Shown here: positions 1 through 6,820 of the stretch, in pieces
Position numbering within the stretch: the stretch's first letter is position 1
Layout of the letters: each line of letters starts with the position of its first letter
Assembly: GCA_030627155.1 (NCBI GenBank)
Contig: DAOUSP010000007.1
Location: 1-20,411, forward strand
Length of the DNA: 20,411 nt
Source: Candidatus Aminicenantota bacterium
GTDB lineage: Bacteria; Acidobacteriota; Aminicenantia; Aminicenantales; Aminicenantaceae
Direction of reading: 5' to 3'
The notes under the pieces: model-generated
What the model was told of the DNA's origin: nothing
Databases searched by the model: none
The model's input: the letters and a program-made list of their open reading frames with translations, nothing else
Program-made: the position numbers and the translations under genes

Positions 1-59
1 ACTTGTCTTTCTTCGTCTTCGGTTGATTTTCTAGCATAGAGAAAATATTTTGTCTTCAT
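1..59 (-). CDS. Serine site-specific recombinase, N-terminal fragment (runs off the left edge)
   Basis: Reading the complement leftward from ATG 59-57 gives 19 codons starting MKTKYFLYARKSTEDEERQ. The YARKS segment matches the N-terminal Y-x-R-x-S motif of the resolvase/invertase superfamily, in which the serine (Ser12 here) is the nucleophile that attacks DNA. The following charged run is typical of large serine recombinases of integrative elements. A strong ribosome binding site, GAGGTG on the minus strand at 65-70, lies 5 nt upstream of the ATG, so this is a real start. The rest of the gene, including the DNA-binding domain, is outside the window. The gene lies on the 3' side of a tRNA-Pro gene in the same orientation, the usual place for an integrase beside an attachment site. 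Family call is firm for so short a piece; whether it is a full-length active enzyme cannot be seen. Confidence 0.8.
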   Translation of the reverse strand, partial: MKTKYFLYARKSTEDEERQ

Positions 60-93
60 AGTTTCACCTCTTAATTTTTAGTCGCCTTTGGCC

Positions 94-110
94 TCCCGAC
101 TTCGTCGGGA
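94..110. repeat. Perfect 7-bp inverted repeat, TTC loop
   Basis: TCCCGAC, then TTC, then GTCGGGA. The stem is GC-rich and perfectly paired. It lies just upstream of the recombinase ribosome binding site and would sit in its 5' leader if transcription starts further upstream. No T-run follows on either strand, so it does not look like an intrinsic terminator. Confidence 0.75.
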
Positions 111-144
111 TGTAAAGCGTGGGATTTAAAAACTTGCTTCGTCA

Positions 145-159
145 TTTGCCTTCGGCAAA
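145..159. repeat. Perfect 6-bp inverted repeat, TTC loop
   Basis: TTTGCC, then TTC, then GGCAAA. It is the second member of a set of three hairpins sharing the same trinucleotide loop between the tRNA-Pro and the recombinase gene. Confidence 0.7.
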
Positions 160-220
160 AGTGGAAAAAATTGGAGGACAAAAAATTTTCAACCCTCAAA
201 TAGTTAAAAATTCTTTGTGG

Positions 221-233
221 GTGGCGAAGCCAC
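221..233. repeat. Perfect 5-bp inverted repeat, GAA loop (TTC on the other strand)
   Basis: GTGGC, then GAA, then GCCAC on the plus strand, giving a TTC loop on the minus strand. It lies in a locally GC-rich island (about 219-253) within A/T-rich flanks. Confidence 0.65.
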
Positions 234-390
234 TCCGAACCGTCGCCTGCTGGACAAAAAAATATTTTTGGATTTTGAGAAACCATTTGACTTAATTCCT
301 TATTATAAAAGCAGTTACAATAAAGAATTTTTGGCAGAAAAGAAGTTAAAAAATCGCTTTTCTTCTCCCCAAAAATCCCAATGTCTAATC

Positions 391-468
391 TGGTCGGGGC
401 GATGGGATTCGAACCCATGACCCCAGCGTCCCGAACGCTGTGCGCTAGCCAGACTGCGCTACGCCCCG
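391..468 (-). tRNA. tRNA-Pro (anticodon CGG), CCA encoded
   Basis: The complement folds into a complete cloverleaf. The acceptor stem CGGGGCG pairs with CGCCCCG, the D stem is GCGC/GCGC, the anticodon stem CAGCG/CGCTG encloses loop TTCGGGA (anticodon CGG), and the T arm ATGGG-TTCGAAT-CCCAT is perfect. A73 is at 394 and a genomic CCA follows at 391-393. The D loop has 10 nt. A TATAAT box lies at 483-488 on the same strand, about 14 nt from the mature 5' end. The 3' end faces the recombinase gene, so this is the candidate attachment site of the element at the left edge. Confidence 0.95.
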
Positions 469-482
469 AATGTAGGAATTAA

Positions 483-488
483 ATTATA
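483..488 (-). promoter_or_regulatory. -10 box of the tRNA-Pro promoter
   Basis: The minus strand has a perfect TATAAT at 488-483, which would start transcription about 7-8 nt before the mature tRNA 5' end. No good -35 hexamer is seen at 16-18 bp; TTTCAT at 17 bp upstream is the nearest and is weak. Confidence 0.5.
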
Positions 489-602
489 GCGGCAAACAAA
501 AGACAATGAAAGCCCCTTTTTATAAAAGCCCAATTTTTGCTGATTCAAAGCTTTAAGCTTGTGTAAGGATTAAAAAAAGCATTCCAGGCGTTTCTAATTT
601 AT

Positions 603-1592
603 TTAAAGATGAAGCTCGATAATGTCTTCATCTTCGAGAATGTAATCACGATTGACTTTTTGGCCTTGATACTTGTTCTTTCCCCATATTCGTGCAAACT
701 TGAGTTTTTGTGAAAAATCTTTATGAACAGCTTTGGCCATATCCATGAGTGAACTTCCTTTTTTAAAGATGAAGGGCGCATTATAGTCGACCTTTTTTCC
801 TGGGATTTTACTGTACACTCGCAGGATTTGAAGGAAGGAAAAAATCATCTTTTTTAAATATTCAAGGTTATCTCCCCTGATTGCTGAGATAAGGATAGGT
901 TCGTGTTTGGTGTGCAGCGCTTGTTTTAGGGCTATGAAGTTCTTATCTGCGGAGGGAAGGTCTTTTTTTGTGGCAATGATGAGTGCCTTTTTTTGGAAAA
1001 GGGGTATTTCTAAAGAAATGTCCTGGCCATCAGGAAGAAATTCGATGTTTTTTTCTTTTAATTTAGCTGAAATAGAGAAAAAATCCTGGATAGGATTTGT
1101 GTTTGACACGTCTAAAAGTAAAAGAACACCATCAGAGACTTTTGTCAATTCTGGAAGCCATGGCTCCATATAATCCGCAGTAATAGGAGGAGTATCTATG
1201 AGTTGAATCTGGATATTCTCATATTGCATCATTGCAGGGAAAGGAGTGCGTGTGGTGAAGGGATAATCTCCAATTTCTGGTTTTGCATTCGTTAATGACC
1301 TGACAAGCATGGATTTTCCTGAATTAGGTGCACCCAACAAGATAACTTGTCCAGCGCCTGCCTTCTCGACCCAAAAAACTGGGCCATGCTTTGATACTCC
1401 TGTTTTTTTTTGCACCTGAGATTTGAGCTTAGCTATTTTTGTCTTTAGCAATGCCTGGAGCTTTTCTGTTCCCTTGTGTTTAGGAACAATAGAGAGAAGT
1501 TCTTCCAAGATGGATATCTTTTCTTGAGGAGTTTTTGCTGTCCTGAGTTTTTTTTCTGTTTCGAAGTATTGGGGAGGTAAATTTGCTGGCAT
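603..1592 (-). CDS. DRG/Obg-like GTPase with C-terminal TGS domain
   Basis: A 329-residue GTPase. The N-terminal about 75 residues look helical and charged. The G domain carries the P-loop GAPNSGKS (87-94), a switch I segment YPFTTRTPFP (110-119), G3 as DTPP (133-136), G4 as TKKD (208-211) and G5 as SAI (226-228). Residues from about 268 to the end form a TGS domain, the small beta-grasp module also found in ThrRS, RelA/SpoT and DRG proteins. This order is that of the DRG family, whose archaeal and eukaryotic members work on ribosomes or translation; a ribosome-linked role here is inference. G3 lacks the usual glycine of DxxG and G4 has Thr for Asn. The start is ATG 1592 with AGAGG about 7 nt upstream and a good promoter. 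The neighbouring gyrB is divergent, so the gene is probably monocistronic. Canonical Obg is a different protein with an N-terminal glycine-rich domain, absent here. Confidence 0.85.
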   Translation of the reverse strand: MPANLPPQYFETEKKLRTAKTPQEKISILEELLSIVPKHKGTEKLQALLKTKIAKLKSQVQKKTGVSKHGPVFWVEKAGAGQVILLGAPNSGKSMLVRSLTNAKPEIGDYPFTTRTPFPAMMQYENIQIQLIDTPPITADYMEPWLPELTKVSDGVLLLLDVSNTNPIQDFFSISAKLKEKNIEFLPDGQDISLEIPLFQKKALIIATKKDLPSADKNFIALKQALHTKHEPILISAIRGDNLEYLKKMIFSFLQILRVYSKIPGKKVDYNAPFIFKKGSSLMDMAKAVHKDFSQKLKFARIWGKNKYQGQKVNRDYILEDEDIIELHL

Positions 1593-1613
1593 TTAAACCT
1601 CTTTTTTTTAATA

Positions 1614-1642
1614 ATTATAGCCAAATACAGGAATTTTTTCAA
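1614..1642 (-). promoter_or_regulatory. Sigma70-type promoter of the DRG-like GTPase gene
   Basis: On the minus strand: TTGAAA (1642-1637), a 17-bp spacer, then a perfect TATAAT (1619-1614). This predicts a start about 15 nt before the gene's ribosome binding site region. Spacing and direction match the gene ending at 603. Confidence 0.65.
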
Positions 1643-1746
1643 AGCCTCAAAAGTTTTATGAATTTAGAATTTCACTATGTATTTTTAGCCACAAAATTGA
1701 GTTAAAAATATGCATGATTTTTTATTAAAAATAAGGGTAAAATTTC

Positions 1747-1775
1747 TTTACTAATTAGACTAATTAGGGTACAAT
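1747..1775 (+). promoter_or_regulatory. Sigma70-type promoter of gyrB-gyrA with a palindromic spacer
   Basis: TTTACT (1747-1752), a 17-bp spacer, then TACAAT (1770-1775). The spacer is almost entirely the tandem palindrome CTAATTAG-A-CTAATTAG (1751-1767), which would be an ideal operator. The predicted start near 1782 leaves about 75 nt of leader before gyrB. Confidence 0.55.
1751..1767. repeat. Tandem palindromes CTAATTAG in the gyrB promoter spacer
   Basis: Two identical 8-bp palindromes (1751-1758 and 1760-1767) are separated by one base. Together they form a 17-bp inverted repeat that is perfect apart from the centre base. They lie between the -35 and -10 hexamers, where a bound repressor would block RNA polymerase. 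No regulator gene is adjacent. Confidence 0.7.
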
Positions 1776-1856
1776 TTTAAATGAAAATTATGCCTAATGG
1801 GTTATGTGAAATTCCTTCCTCCATAGCCCTCATTTTTTCTTTTAAAAAGTAAGAAA

Positions 1857-4241
1857 ATGATAGACAAAAAATATACTGCAGAAAGCATAAAAGTTCTTAA
1901 GGGGCTGGAAGCTGTTCGCAAGCGGCCGGCCATGTATATTGGGAGCACAGGACCTGAAGGCCTGCATCATCTGGTCTATGAAGTTGTTGATAACAGCATT
2001 GATGAAGCTCTTGCTGGTTTCTGTACCAATATAGAAGTGATTATTCATGTGGATTCTTCTGTTACTGTTATCGATGATGGGCGTGGAATCCCTGTAGAAA
2101 TTCATAAAAAAGAAAAAAAACCCGCCGCAGAGCTTGTAATGACCACTCTTCATGCTGGTGGAAAGTTTGATTCCAAGACATATCAGATTTCCGGAGGCCT
2201 CCATGGAGTTGGGGTATCTGTAGTAAATGCGCTATCTGAAAGACTTGATCTGGAAATAAAAAGGAACAGAGGCGTTTATACTCAAACCTATGAAAGAGGA
2301 AAACCTGTAACAAAGTTAAAGAAGATCGGTCAAACAAAAAAAACCGGCACAAAAATCACTTTCAAGCCCGATCCTGAAATATTTGAGAACACAGAATATC
2401 AGTTTGAAATTCTGAGCCAAAGGTTAAGGGAGTTTTCGTTTCTGAACAAAGGACTGAGAATATCTCTTGTTGATGAGAGAACTGATAAAAGAAATGACTT
2501 TCAATATAAAGGCGGAATAAAAGAATTTGTTCAATATCTTAACCAGAATAAAAGCATTCTCAATCCAAAACCGATATATTTTGAAAGCATCAGAGACGAT
2601 GTTTTAGTCGAGCTTGCCTTACAATATAACACAAGTTATTCAGAGACTATCTTTTGCTTTGTTAACAATATCAATACCACAGAAGGGGGGACACATTTAA
2701 TAGGATTTAAAACTGGTCTTACACGTTCTATTAATAATTACGCCAATGCTAATAAATTACTCAAAGATTTGAAGCAGAATTTAACTGGTGATGATATCCG
2801 GGAAGGGCTTTGTGCTGTCTTAAGTCTAAAAATCAAAAACCCTCAGTTTGAAGGACAGACAAAAACAAAACTTGGAAACAGCGAAATAAAAGGGATTGTT
2901 GAGTCGATTGTAAACGAGCAGTTGTCTATATACTTTGAGGAAAATCCCTCTGTGTCCAGAAAAATTGTTGCAAAGATATTAGATGCTGCAAGAGCCAGAG
3001 AGGCTGCACGAAATGCAAGGGAATTGTCTCGCCGGAAAGGACTTTTAGAATCCAGTTCGCTGCCTGGAAAATTAGCTGATTGTCAAGAGCGTGACCCTAA
3101 GGCAAGTGAGATTTTCCTGGTTGAAGGTGATTCTGCTGGCGGCTCGGCTAAACAAGGACGGGACCGGCGGTTTCAGGCGATTCTTCCATTAAAGGGCAAG
3201 ATCCTCAATGTGGAAAAAGCAAGATTTGACAGAATCATTAAAAGCGAAGAGATCGGAATCATCATATCTGCTTTAGGAACGAGTGTAGAACAGTCTGATT
3301 TTAACATCGAAAAGCTGCGTTATCATAGAGTGATTATTATGACAGATGCAGACGTGGACGGCTCTCATATCAGAACCCTTATCTTGACCTTCTTTTACAG
3401 ACAGATGCCTAAATTAATCGAAAATGGGCATATCTACATTGCACAGCCTCCGCTTTATAAAATATCAAAAGGGAAATCTTTTCAGTATCTTAAAGATGAG
3501 AGGGAATTTGAGAATTATATTATCAGAAAGATTTCCGAAGAATTCCAGATAAAGGCCAATAAACAGAAAGAGATCATAAAAGGGGATAAATTTCGAAAGT
3601 TCCTCCAAAAAATTATTGCCAAGAAGCACTATATCAGAGTGTTAGAAAGAAAAAACTATCCTTTCTTTCTTATAGATATTCTTCTTCAAAATGGTGCTGC
3701 GAACGTGGATTTTTTGAGAAAAGTTCAGGAAATCGAGAAGGTTCAGAATATTCTGAATGAAAAAAGTATTATTTCTGTTTTAAGCAAGGATGAAGAACAT
3801 GGTCTTTATGAATTATCTGTTAATTTTCAGGTAAATGGAATGAAAATTGTAACAAAAGTAAACCAGGAACTCATAAAGTCAGTTGAATACAAAAATCTTT
3901 ACAAGCTGCATGAAGAGCTGGAATATTTTAACCCTCCTTATCAAGTGATAAGTAACAGCGAAAAGGTCTCGGTAGAAAACGATGCAAAATTATTAGAATA
4001 TCTTTCCGAGAAAGGGAAAAAAGGCCTTGTTATCCAGAGATATAAAGGATTGGGCGAGATGGCTCCGCAGCAGCTTTGGGAGACAACCATGAACCCAGAA
4101 ACAAGATATTTAGTGAAAGTTTCTATAAAGGATGCTGTGGAGGCAGATAAAGTTTTCACAACTCTTATGGGAGATGAAGTAGAGCCCCGGAGGAATTTTA
4201 TTGAGAAAAATGCACTCGAAGCCCAAAACCTGGATATATAG
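1857..4241 (+). CDS. gyrB: DNA gyrase subunit B
   Basis: The 794-residue ATPase subunit of gyrase, which with GyrA introduces negative supercoils. The GHKL ATPase domain has Glu42 and Asn46 in YEVVDNSIDEA, DDGRG at 73-77 and GGLHGVG at 113-119. The TOPRIM domain has EGDSAGG (423-429) and DADVDGSH (497-504), the metal-binding residues of DNA cleavage. QRYKGLGEM (727-735) marks the C-terminal tail that contacts GyrA. These positions follow E. coli GyrB almost residue for residue, including an insert of about 170 residues after TOPRIM (about 550-720) that Gram-positive GyrB proteins (about 640 residues) lack. ATG 1857 is the natural start, giving the usual tyrosine-rich N-terminus, though the ribosome binding site (AAGTAAG) is weak. 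It is followed 46 nt later by gyrA, clearly as one operon; dnaN and recF are not adjacent. Confidence 0.98.
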   Translation: MIDKKYTAESIKVLKGLEAVRKRPAMYIGSTGPEGLHHLVYEVVDNSIDEALAGFCTNIEVIIHVDSSVTVIDDGRGIPVEIHKKEKKPAAELVMTTLHAGGKFDSKTYQISGGLHGVGVSVVNALSERLDLEIKRNRGVYTQTYERGKPVTKLKKIGQTKKTGTKITFKPDPEIFENTEYQFEILSQRLREFSFLNKGLRISLVDERTDKRNDFQYKGGIKEFVQYLNQNKSILNPKPIYFESIRDDVLVELALQYNTSYSETIFCFVNNINTTEGGTHLIGFKTGLTRSINNYANANKLLKDLKQNLTGDDIREGLCAVLSLKIKNPQFEGQTKTKLGNSEIKGIVESIVNEQLSIYFEENPSVSRKIVAKILDAARAREAARNARELSRRKGLLESSSLPGKLADCQERDPKASEIFLVEGDSAGGSAKQGRDRRFQAILPLKGKILNVEKARFDRIIKSEEIGIIISALGTSVEQSDFNIEKLRYHRVIIMTDADVDGSHIRTLILTFFYRQMPKLIENGHIYIAQPPLYKISKGKSFQYLKDEREFENYIIRKISEEFQIKANKQKEIIKGDKFRKFLQKIIAKKHYIRVLERKNYPFFLIDILLQNGAANVDFLRKVQEIEKVQNILNEKSIISVLSKDEEHGLYELSVNFQVNGMKIVTKVNQELIKSVEYKNLYKLHEELEYFNPPYQVISNSEKVSVENDAKLLEYLSEKGKKGLVIQRYKGLGEMAPQQLWETTMNPETRYLVKVSIKDAVEADKVFTTLMGDEVEPRRNFIEKNALEAQNLDI

Positions 4242-4287
4242 CTAAGAATAAAGTATAAATTATTTTCTGCACGAGAAAGGAATTTTA

Positions 4288-6708
4288 ATGAACAACAAGT
4301 TGATTGATGTCAGCCTTGAAGAAGAAATGAAGCGTTCCTATTTGGATTATGCTATGAGCGTAATCATAGGACGTGCTATTCCTGATATCAAGGATGGACT
4401 CAAACCTGTTCACCGAAGGACTCTTTATGCCATGTATGACGCGGGTAATACATGGAACAAGCCATATAAAAAATCAGCACGTATTGTGGGGGAAGTGATA
4501 GGAAAATACCACCCACATGGCGAATCTGCTGTTTATGATGCTATTGTGAGGATGGCACAAGATTTTAGCCTTCGGTATCCATTGGTGGATGGACAGGGGA
4601 ATTTTGGCTCTATTGACGGAGACCCGCCAGCTGCTATGAGATATACCGAAGTCCGGATGAAAAAGATTGCCCACGAACTTCTGACTGACATTGAAAAGGA
4701 TACAGTTAATTTTATCCCAAATTATGATGAAAGCCTTAAGATGCCTGAGGTCCTTCCTGCTAAAATCCCGAATTTGCTTATTAATGGCGGTTCAGGGATA
4801 GCTGTGGGGATGGCTACAAACATCCCATCTCATAATTTAGGTGAAGTAATAGATGGCATCATATACCTTATTCAACATCCTCAAGCTACTCTGGATAAGA
4901 TAATGGAATTCATTCCAGGCCCGGATTTTCCAACAGGCGGATACATTTTTGGAATTGAAGGAATTCGAAATGCTTATAAGACTGGGAGAGGAACGATTAT
5001 CCTTAGAGCGAAAGCAAAAATCGAACGGGGTCGAGGGAACGATAGAGACCGTGTTGTTATCACAGAGATTCCTTATCAGGTTAATAAATCAAGGCTTCTG
5101 GAAAATATAGCACAATTAGTCAATCATAAAAAAATTGAAGGCATTGCAGATATCAGAGATGAATCTGACAGGGAAGGCATGCGTATTGTAATCGAAGTAA
5201 AAAAAGGAGAACTTCCTGAAATTATATTGAATAATCTTTACAAATATACAGCACTTCAAACTACTTTTGGAATCATTTTATTGGCGATAGTCGATAAGCA
5301 GCCAAAAGTTCTAACTTTGCTTGATATGCTGCACTATTTTATTTCACACCGACAGGATGTAGTGCGGAGGAGAACACGCTTCGAGTTGAAGAAGGCTGAA
5401 TTAAGGGCTCATATTCTTGAGGGGCTGACAATCGCTTTAGACCACCTGGATGAGATAATTAGCTTGATTCGTTCTTCTCGGACAGTAGACCAGGCAAGAA
5501 ACGGTCTGATGTCTCAATTCCATATGAGCAAGACTCAGGCTCAAGCTATCTTAGATTTGCAGCTTCAAAAATTGACTCGATTGGAAAGAGAAAAAATTCA
5601 GAAAGAATATGAAGAGTTGAAAAAACTCATAATAAAATTGAGAAAAATTTTAAGCAGCGAAAAGATGATTTTAGATATCATTGTGGACGAATTGAAACAG
5701 ATAAAAAATGAATACAATGACGAGAGAAAGTCCGAGATAAATGATGGTTACATCGCAGACCTTCAAGCCGAAGATTTGATAAAAGAAGAAGAAGTTGCAA
5801 TTACATATACTTCCTCTGGATATGTCAAGCGAACTTCTCTTAGTTATTACCATTTCCAGTGCCGTGGGGGCAAAGGAAAAAGAGGCATAAGCATGAAAGC
5901 TGAAGACATAGTGCAGGATCTCTTCATCTGTTCAACACACAGTTATTTATTGTTTTTTACAGATAAGGGACGACTATATTGGTTAAAGGCTCTTGAAATT
6001 CCTGATGTAGGAGTTTCAGGGCGGGGAAAATCTATCAAAAATTTGATTCAATTTTCACCTGAAGAGACTGTAAAGTCGGTAATTGGAGTCAAGGAATTTT
6101 CCAAAGACCACTATGTTATAATGTTGAGATCAGACGGCCAGATTAAAAAGACAAGACTGAGTGATTTTCGACATGTTCGCAAAGGCGGAATCATTGCTGT
6201 TTCAATTCCAGAAAAAACTGAATTGTTGATGGCCAAATTAACAGATGGTAATAAGGATATTATCATTGGAACTAAGATGGGGAAAGCCATACGTTTTCAT
6301 GAAAAAGGAGTCAGGCCTATGAGCCGCCAGGCAGCTGGAGTGAAAGCTATTAAGTTGGATCCTAAAGATATAATCATTGGAATGGTTGTTGCAGGAGAAA
6401 AAGAGAAATATATTTTTACTATCAGTGAGAAAGGATATGGGAAGAAGACAGAAATAAATCTTTACCCAAGACATAGAAGAGCTGGTAAAGGTGTTGTGAA
6501 TTTAAAAACAAATTCTCGAATCGGAACAGCTGTTGGTATAGTGGGGGTATTAAAAGAAGAACTGATTTTAATTACCGAAATTGGAAAAGTAATCAGGATT
6601 AAAAGCGAAAACGTCAGGTCAATAGGAAGAGCTACTCAAGGTGTTCGAATAATAAATTTAGAGGACAACGATAGAGTCGTTTCCATTGCCAAGGTAAGAG
6701 AAAACTAA
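4288..6708 (+). CDS. gyrA: DNA gyrase subunit A
   Basis: The 806-residue DNA-cleaving subunit of gyrase. The catalytic tyrosine is Tyr119 in AAMRYTEVR, three residues offset from E. coli Tyr122. The quinolone-determining region reads HPHGESAVYDAIVRMAQ, so Ser80 and Asp84 (E. coli 83 and 87) are unchanged and no resistance substitution is visible there. The second half is the beta-pinwheel DNA-wrapping domain. Its hallmark GyrA box is QCRGGKG (524-530), with Cys where Arg or Lys is usual; its presence marks the protein as GyrA rather than ParC. A ribosome binding site GAAAGGA sits 6 nt before ATG 4288. Cotranscription with gyrB is expected from the short gap. No separate parC/parE pair is in the window, so gyrase could be the only type IIA enzyme, but that needs the rest of the genome. 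Confidence 0.97.
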   Translation: MNNKLIDVSLEEEMKRSYLDYAMSVIIGRAIPDIKDGLKPVHRRTLYAMYDAGNTWNKPYKKSARIVGEVIGKYHPHGESAVYDAIVRMAQDFSLRYPLVDGQGNFGSIDGDPPAAMRYTEVRMKKIAHELLTDIEKDTVNFIPNYDESLKMPEVLPAKIPNLLINGGSGIAVGMATNIPSHNLGEVIDGIIYLIQHPQATLDKIMEFIPGPDFPTGGYIFGIEGIRNAYKTGRGTIILRAKAKIERGRGNDRDRVVITEIPYQVNKSRLLENIAQLVNHKKIEGIADIRDESDREGMRIVIEVKKGELPEIILNNLYKYTALQTTFGIILLAIVDKQPKVLTLLDMLHYFISHRQDVVRRRTRFELKKAELRAHILEGLTIALDHLDEIISLIRSSRTVDQARNGLMSQFHMSKTQAQAILDLQLQKLTRLEREKIQKEYEELKKLIIKLRKILSSEKMILDIIVDELKQIKNEYNDERKSEINDGYIADLQAEDLIKEEEVAITYTSSGYVKRTSLSYYHFQCRGGKGKRGISMKAEDIVQDLFICSTHSYLLFFTDKGRLYWLKALEIPDVGVSGRGKSIKNLIQFSPEETVKSVIGVKEFSKDHYVIMLRSDGQIKKTRLSDFRHVRKGGIIAVSIPEKTELLMAKLTDGNKDIIIGTKMGKAIRFHEKGVRPMSRQAAGVKAIKLDPKDIIIGMVVAGEKEKYIFTISEKGYGKKTEINLYPRHRRAGKGVVNLKTNSRIGTAVGIVGVLKEELILITEIGKVIRIKSENVRSIGRATQGVRIINLEDNDRVVSIAKVREN

Positions 6709-6762
6709 CTACATCTCTTCCGTCATCAGAGTATTGAGAATCCACATTACACGAAGAAGAGC

Positions 6763-6792
6763 TTGACTTTATATTCTTATCTCCAATAAAAT
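6763..6792 (+). promoter_or_regulatory. Sigma70-type promoter of the acyl-CoA synthetase gene
   Basis: TTGACT (6763-6768), an 18-bp spacer, then TAAAAT (6787-6792), followed about 18 nt later by the ribosome binding site at 6811. It suggests the gene is transcribed separately from gyrA, although read-through is also possible because no terminator is seen after gyrA. Confidence 0.55.
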
Positions 6793-6820
6793 TGTTGCCA
6801 TCCGTATCTTGGAGGGCCCA

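Larger units (their letters stand above)
60..390. other. Hairpin-rich non-coding stretch between tRNA-Pro and the recombinase gene
   Basis: About 330 bases without a credible gene. Open frames here simply read through the tRNA 3' end or the hairpins. The stretch holds the recombinase ribosome binding site (65-70) and three perfect short inverted repeats with the same three-base loop (94-110, 145-159, 221-233). The remainder is A/T-rich. If the recombinase belongs to an integrated element, this would be the element end next to the attachment site. No second copy of the tRNA 3' end is seen in this stretch, so the other junction would lie beyond the left edge. Confidence 0.6.

Noticed and set aside
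71..418. Minus-strand open frame of 115 codons running out of the tRNA-Pro 3' end
   Set aside because: It begins inside the tRNA T arm and only reads across hairpins and A/T-rich spacer. It has no ribosome binding site and no recognisable protein features.
551..566. AAGCTT-rich inverted repeat downstream of the GTPase gene as a terminator
   Set aside because: Pairing needs a bulge and no T-run follows on the minus strand.
907..1173. Plus-strand frame opposite the GTPase gene
   Set aside because: It mirrors a well-supported gene with intact GTPase motifs and has no features of its own.
2068..2352. Minus-strand frames within gyrB
   Set aside because: These are antisense shadows of a highly conserved gene.
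4507..4560. Possible fluoroquinolone-resistance substitution in GyrA
   Set aside because: The serine and aspartate at the two main resistance positions are wild type; the nearby Asp-to-Glu change relative to E. coli is conservative.
6809..6820. TTG 6809 as the start of the acyl-CoA synthetase
   Set aside because: It overlaps the ribosome binding site that is correctly spaced for ATG 6821.
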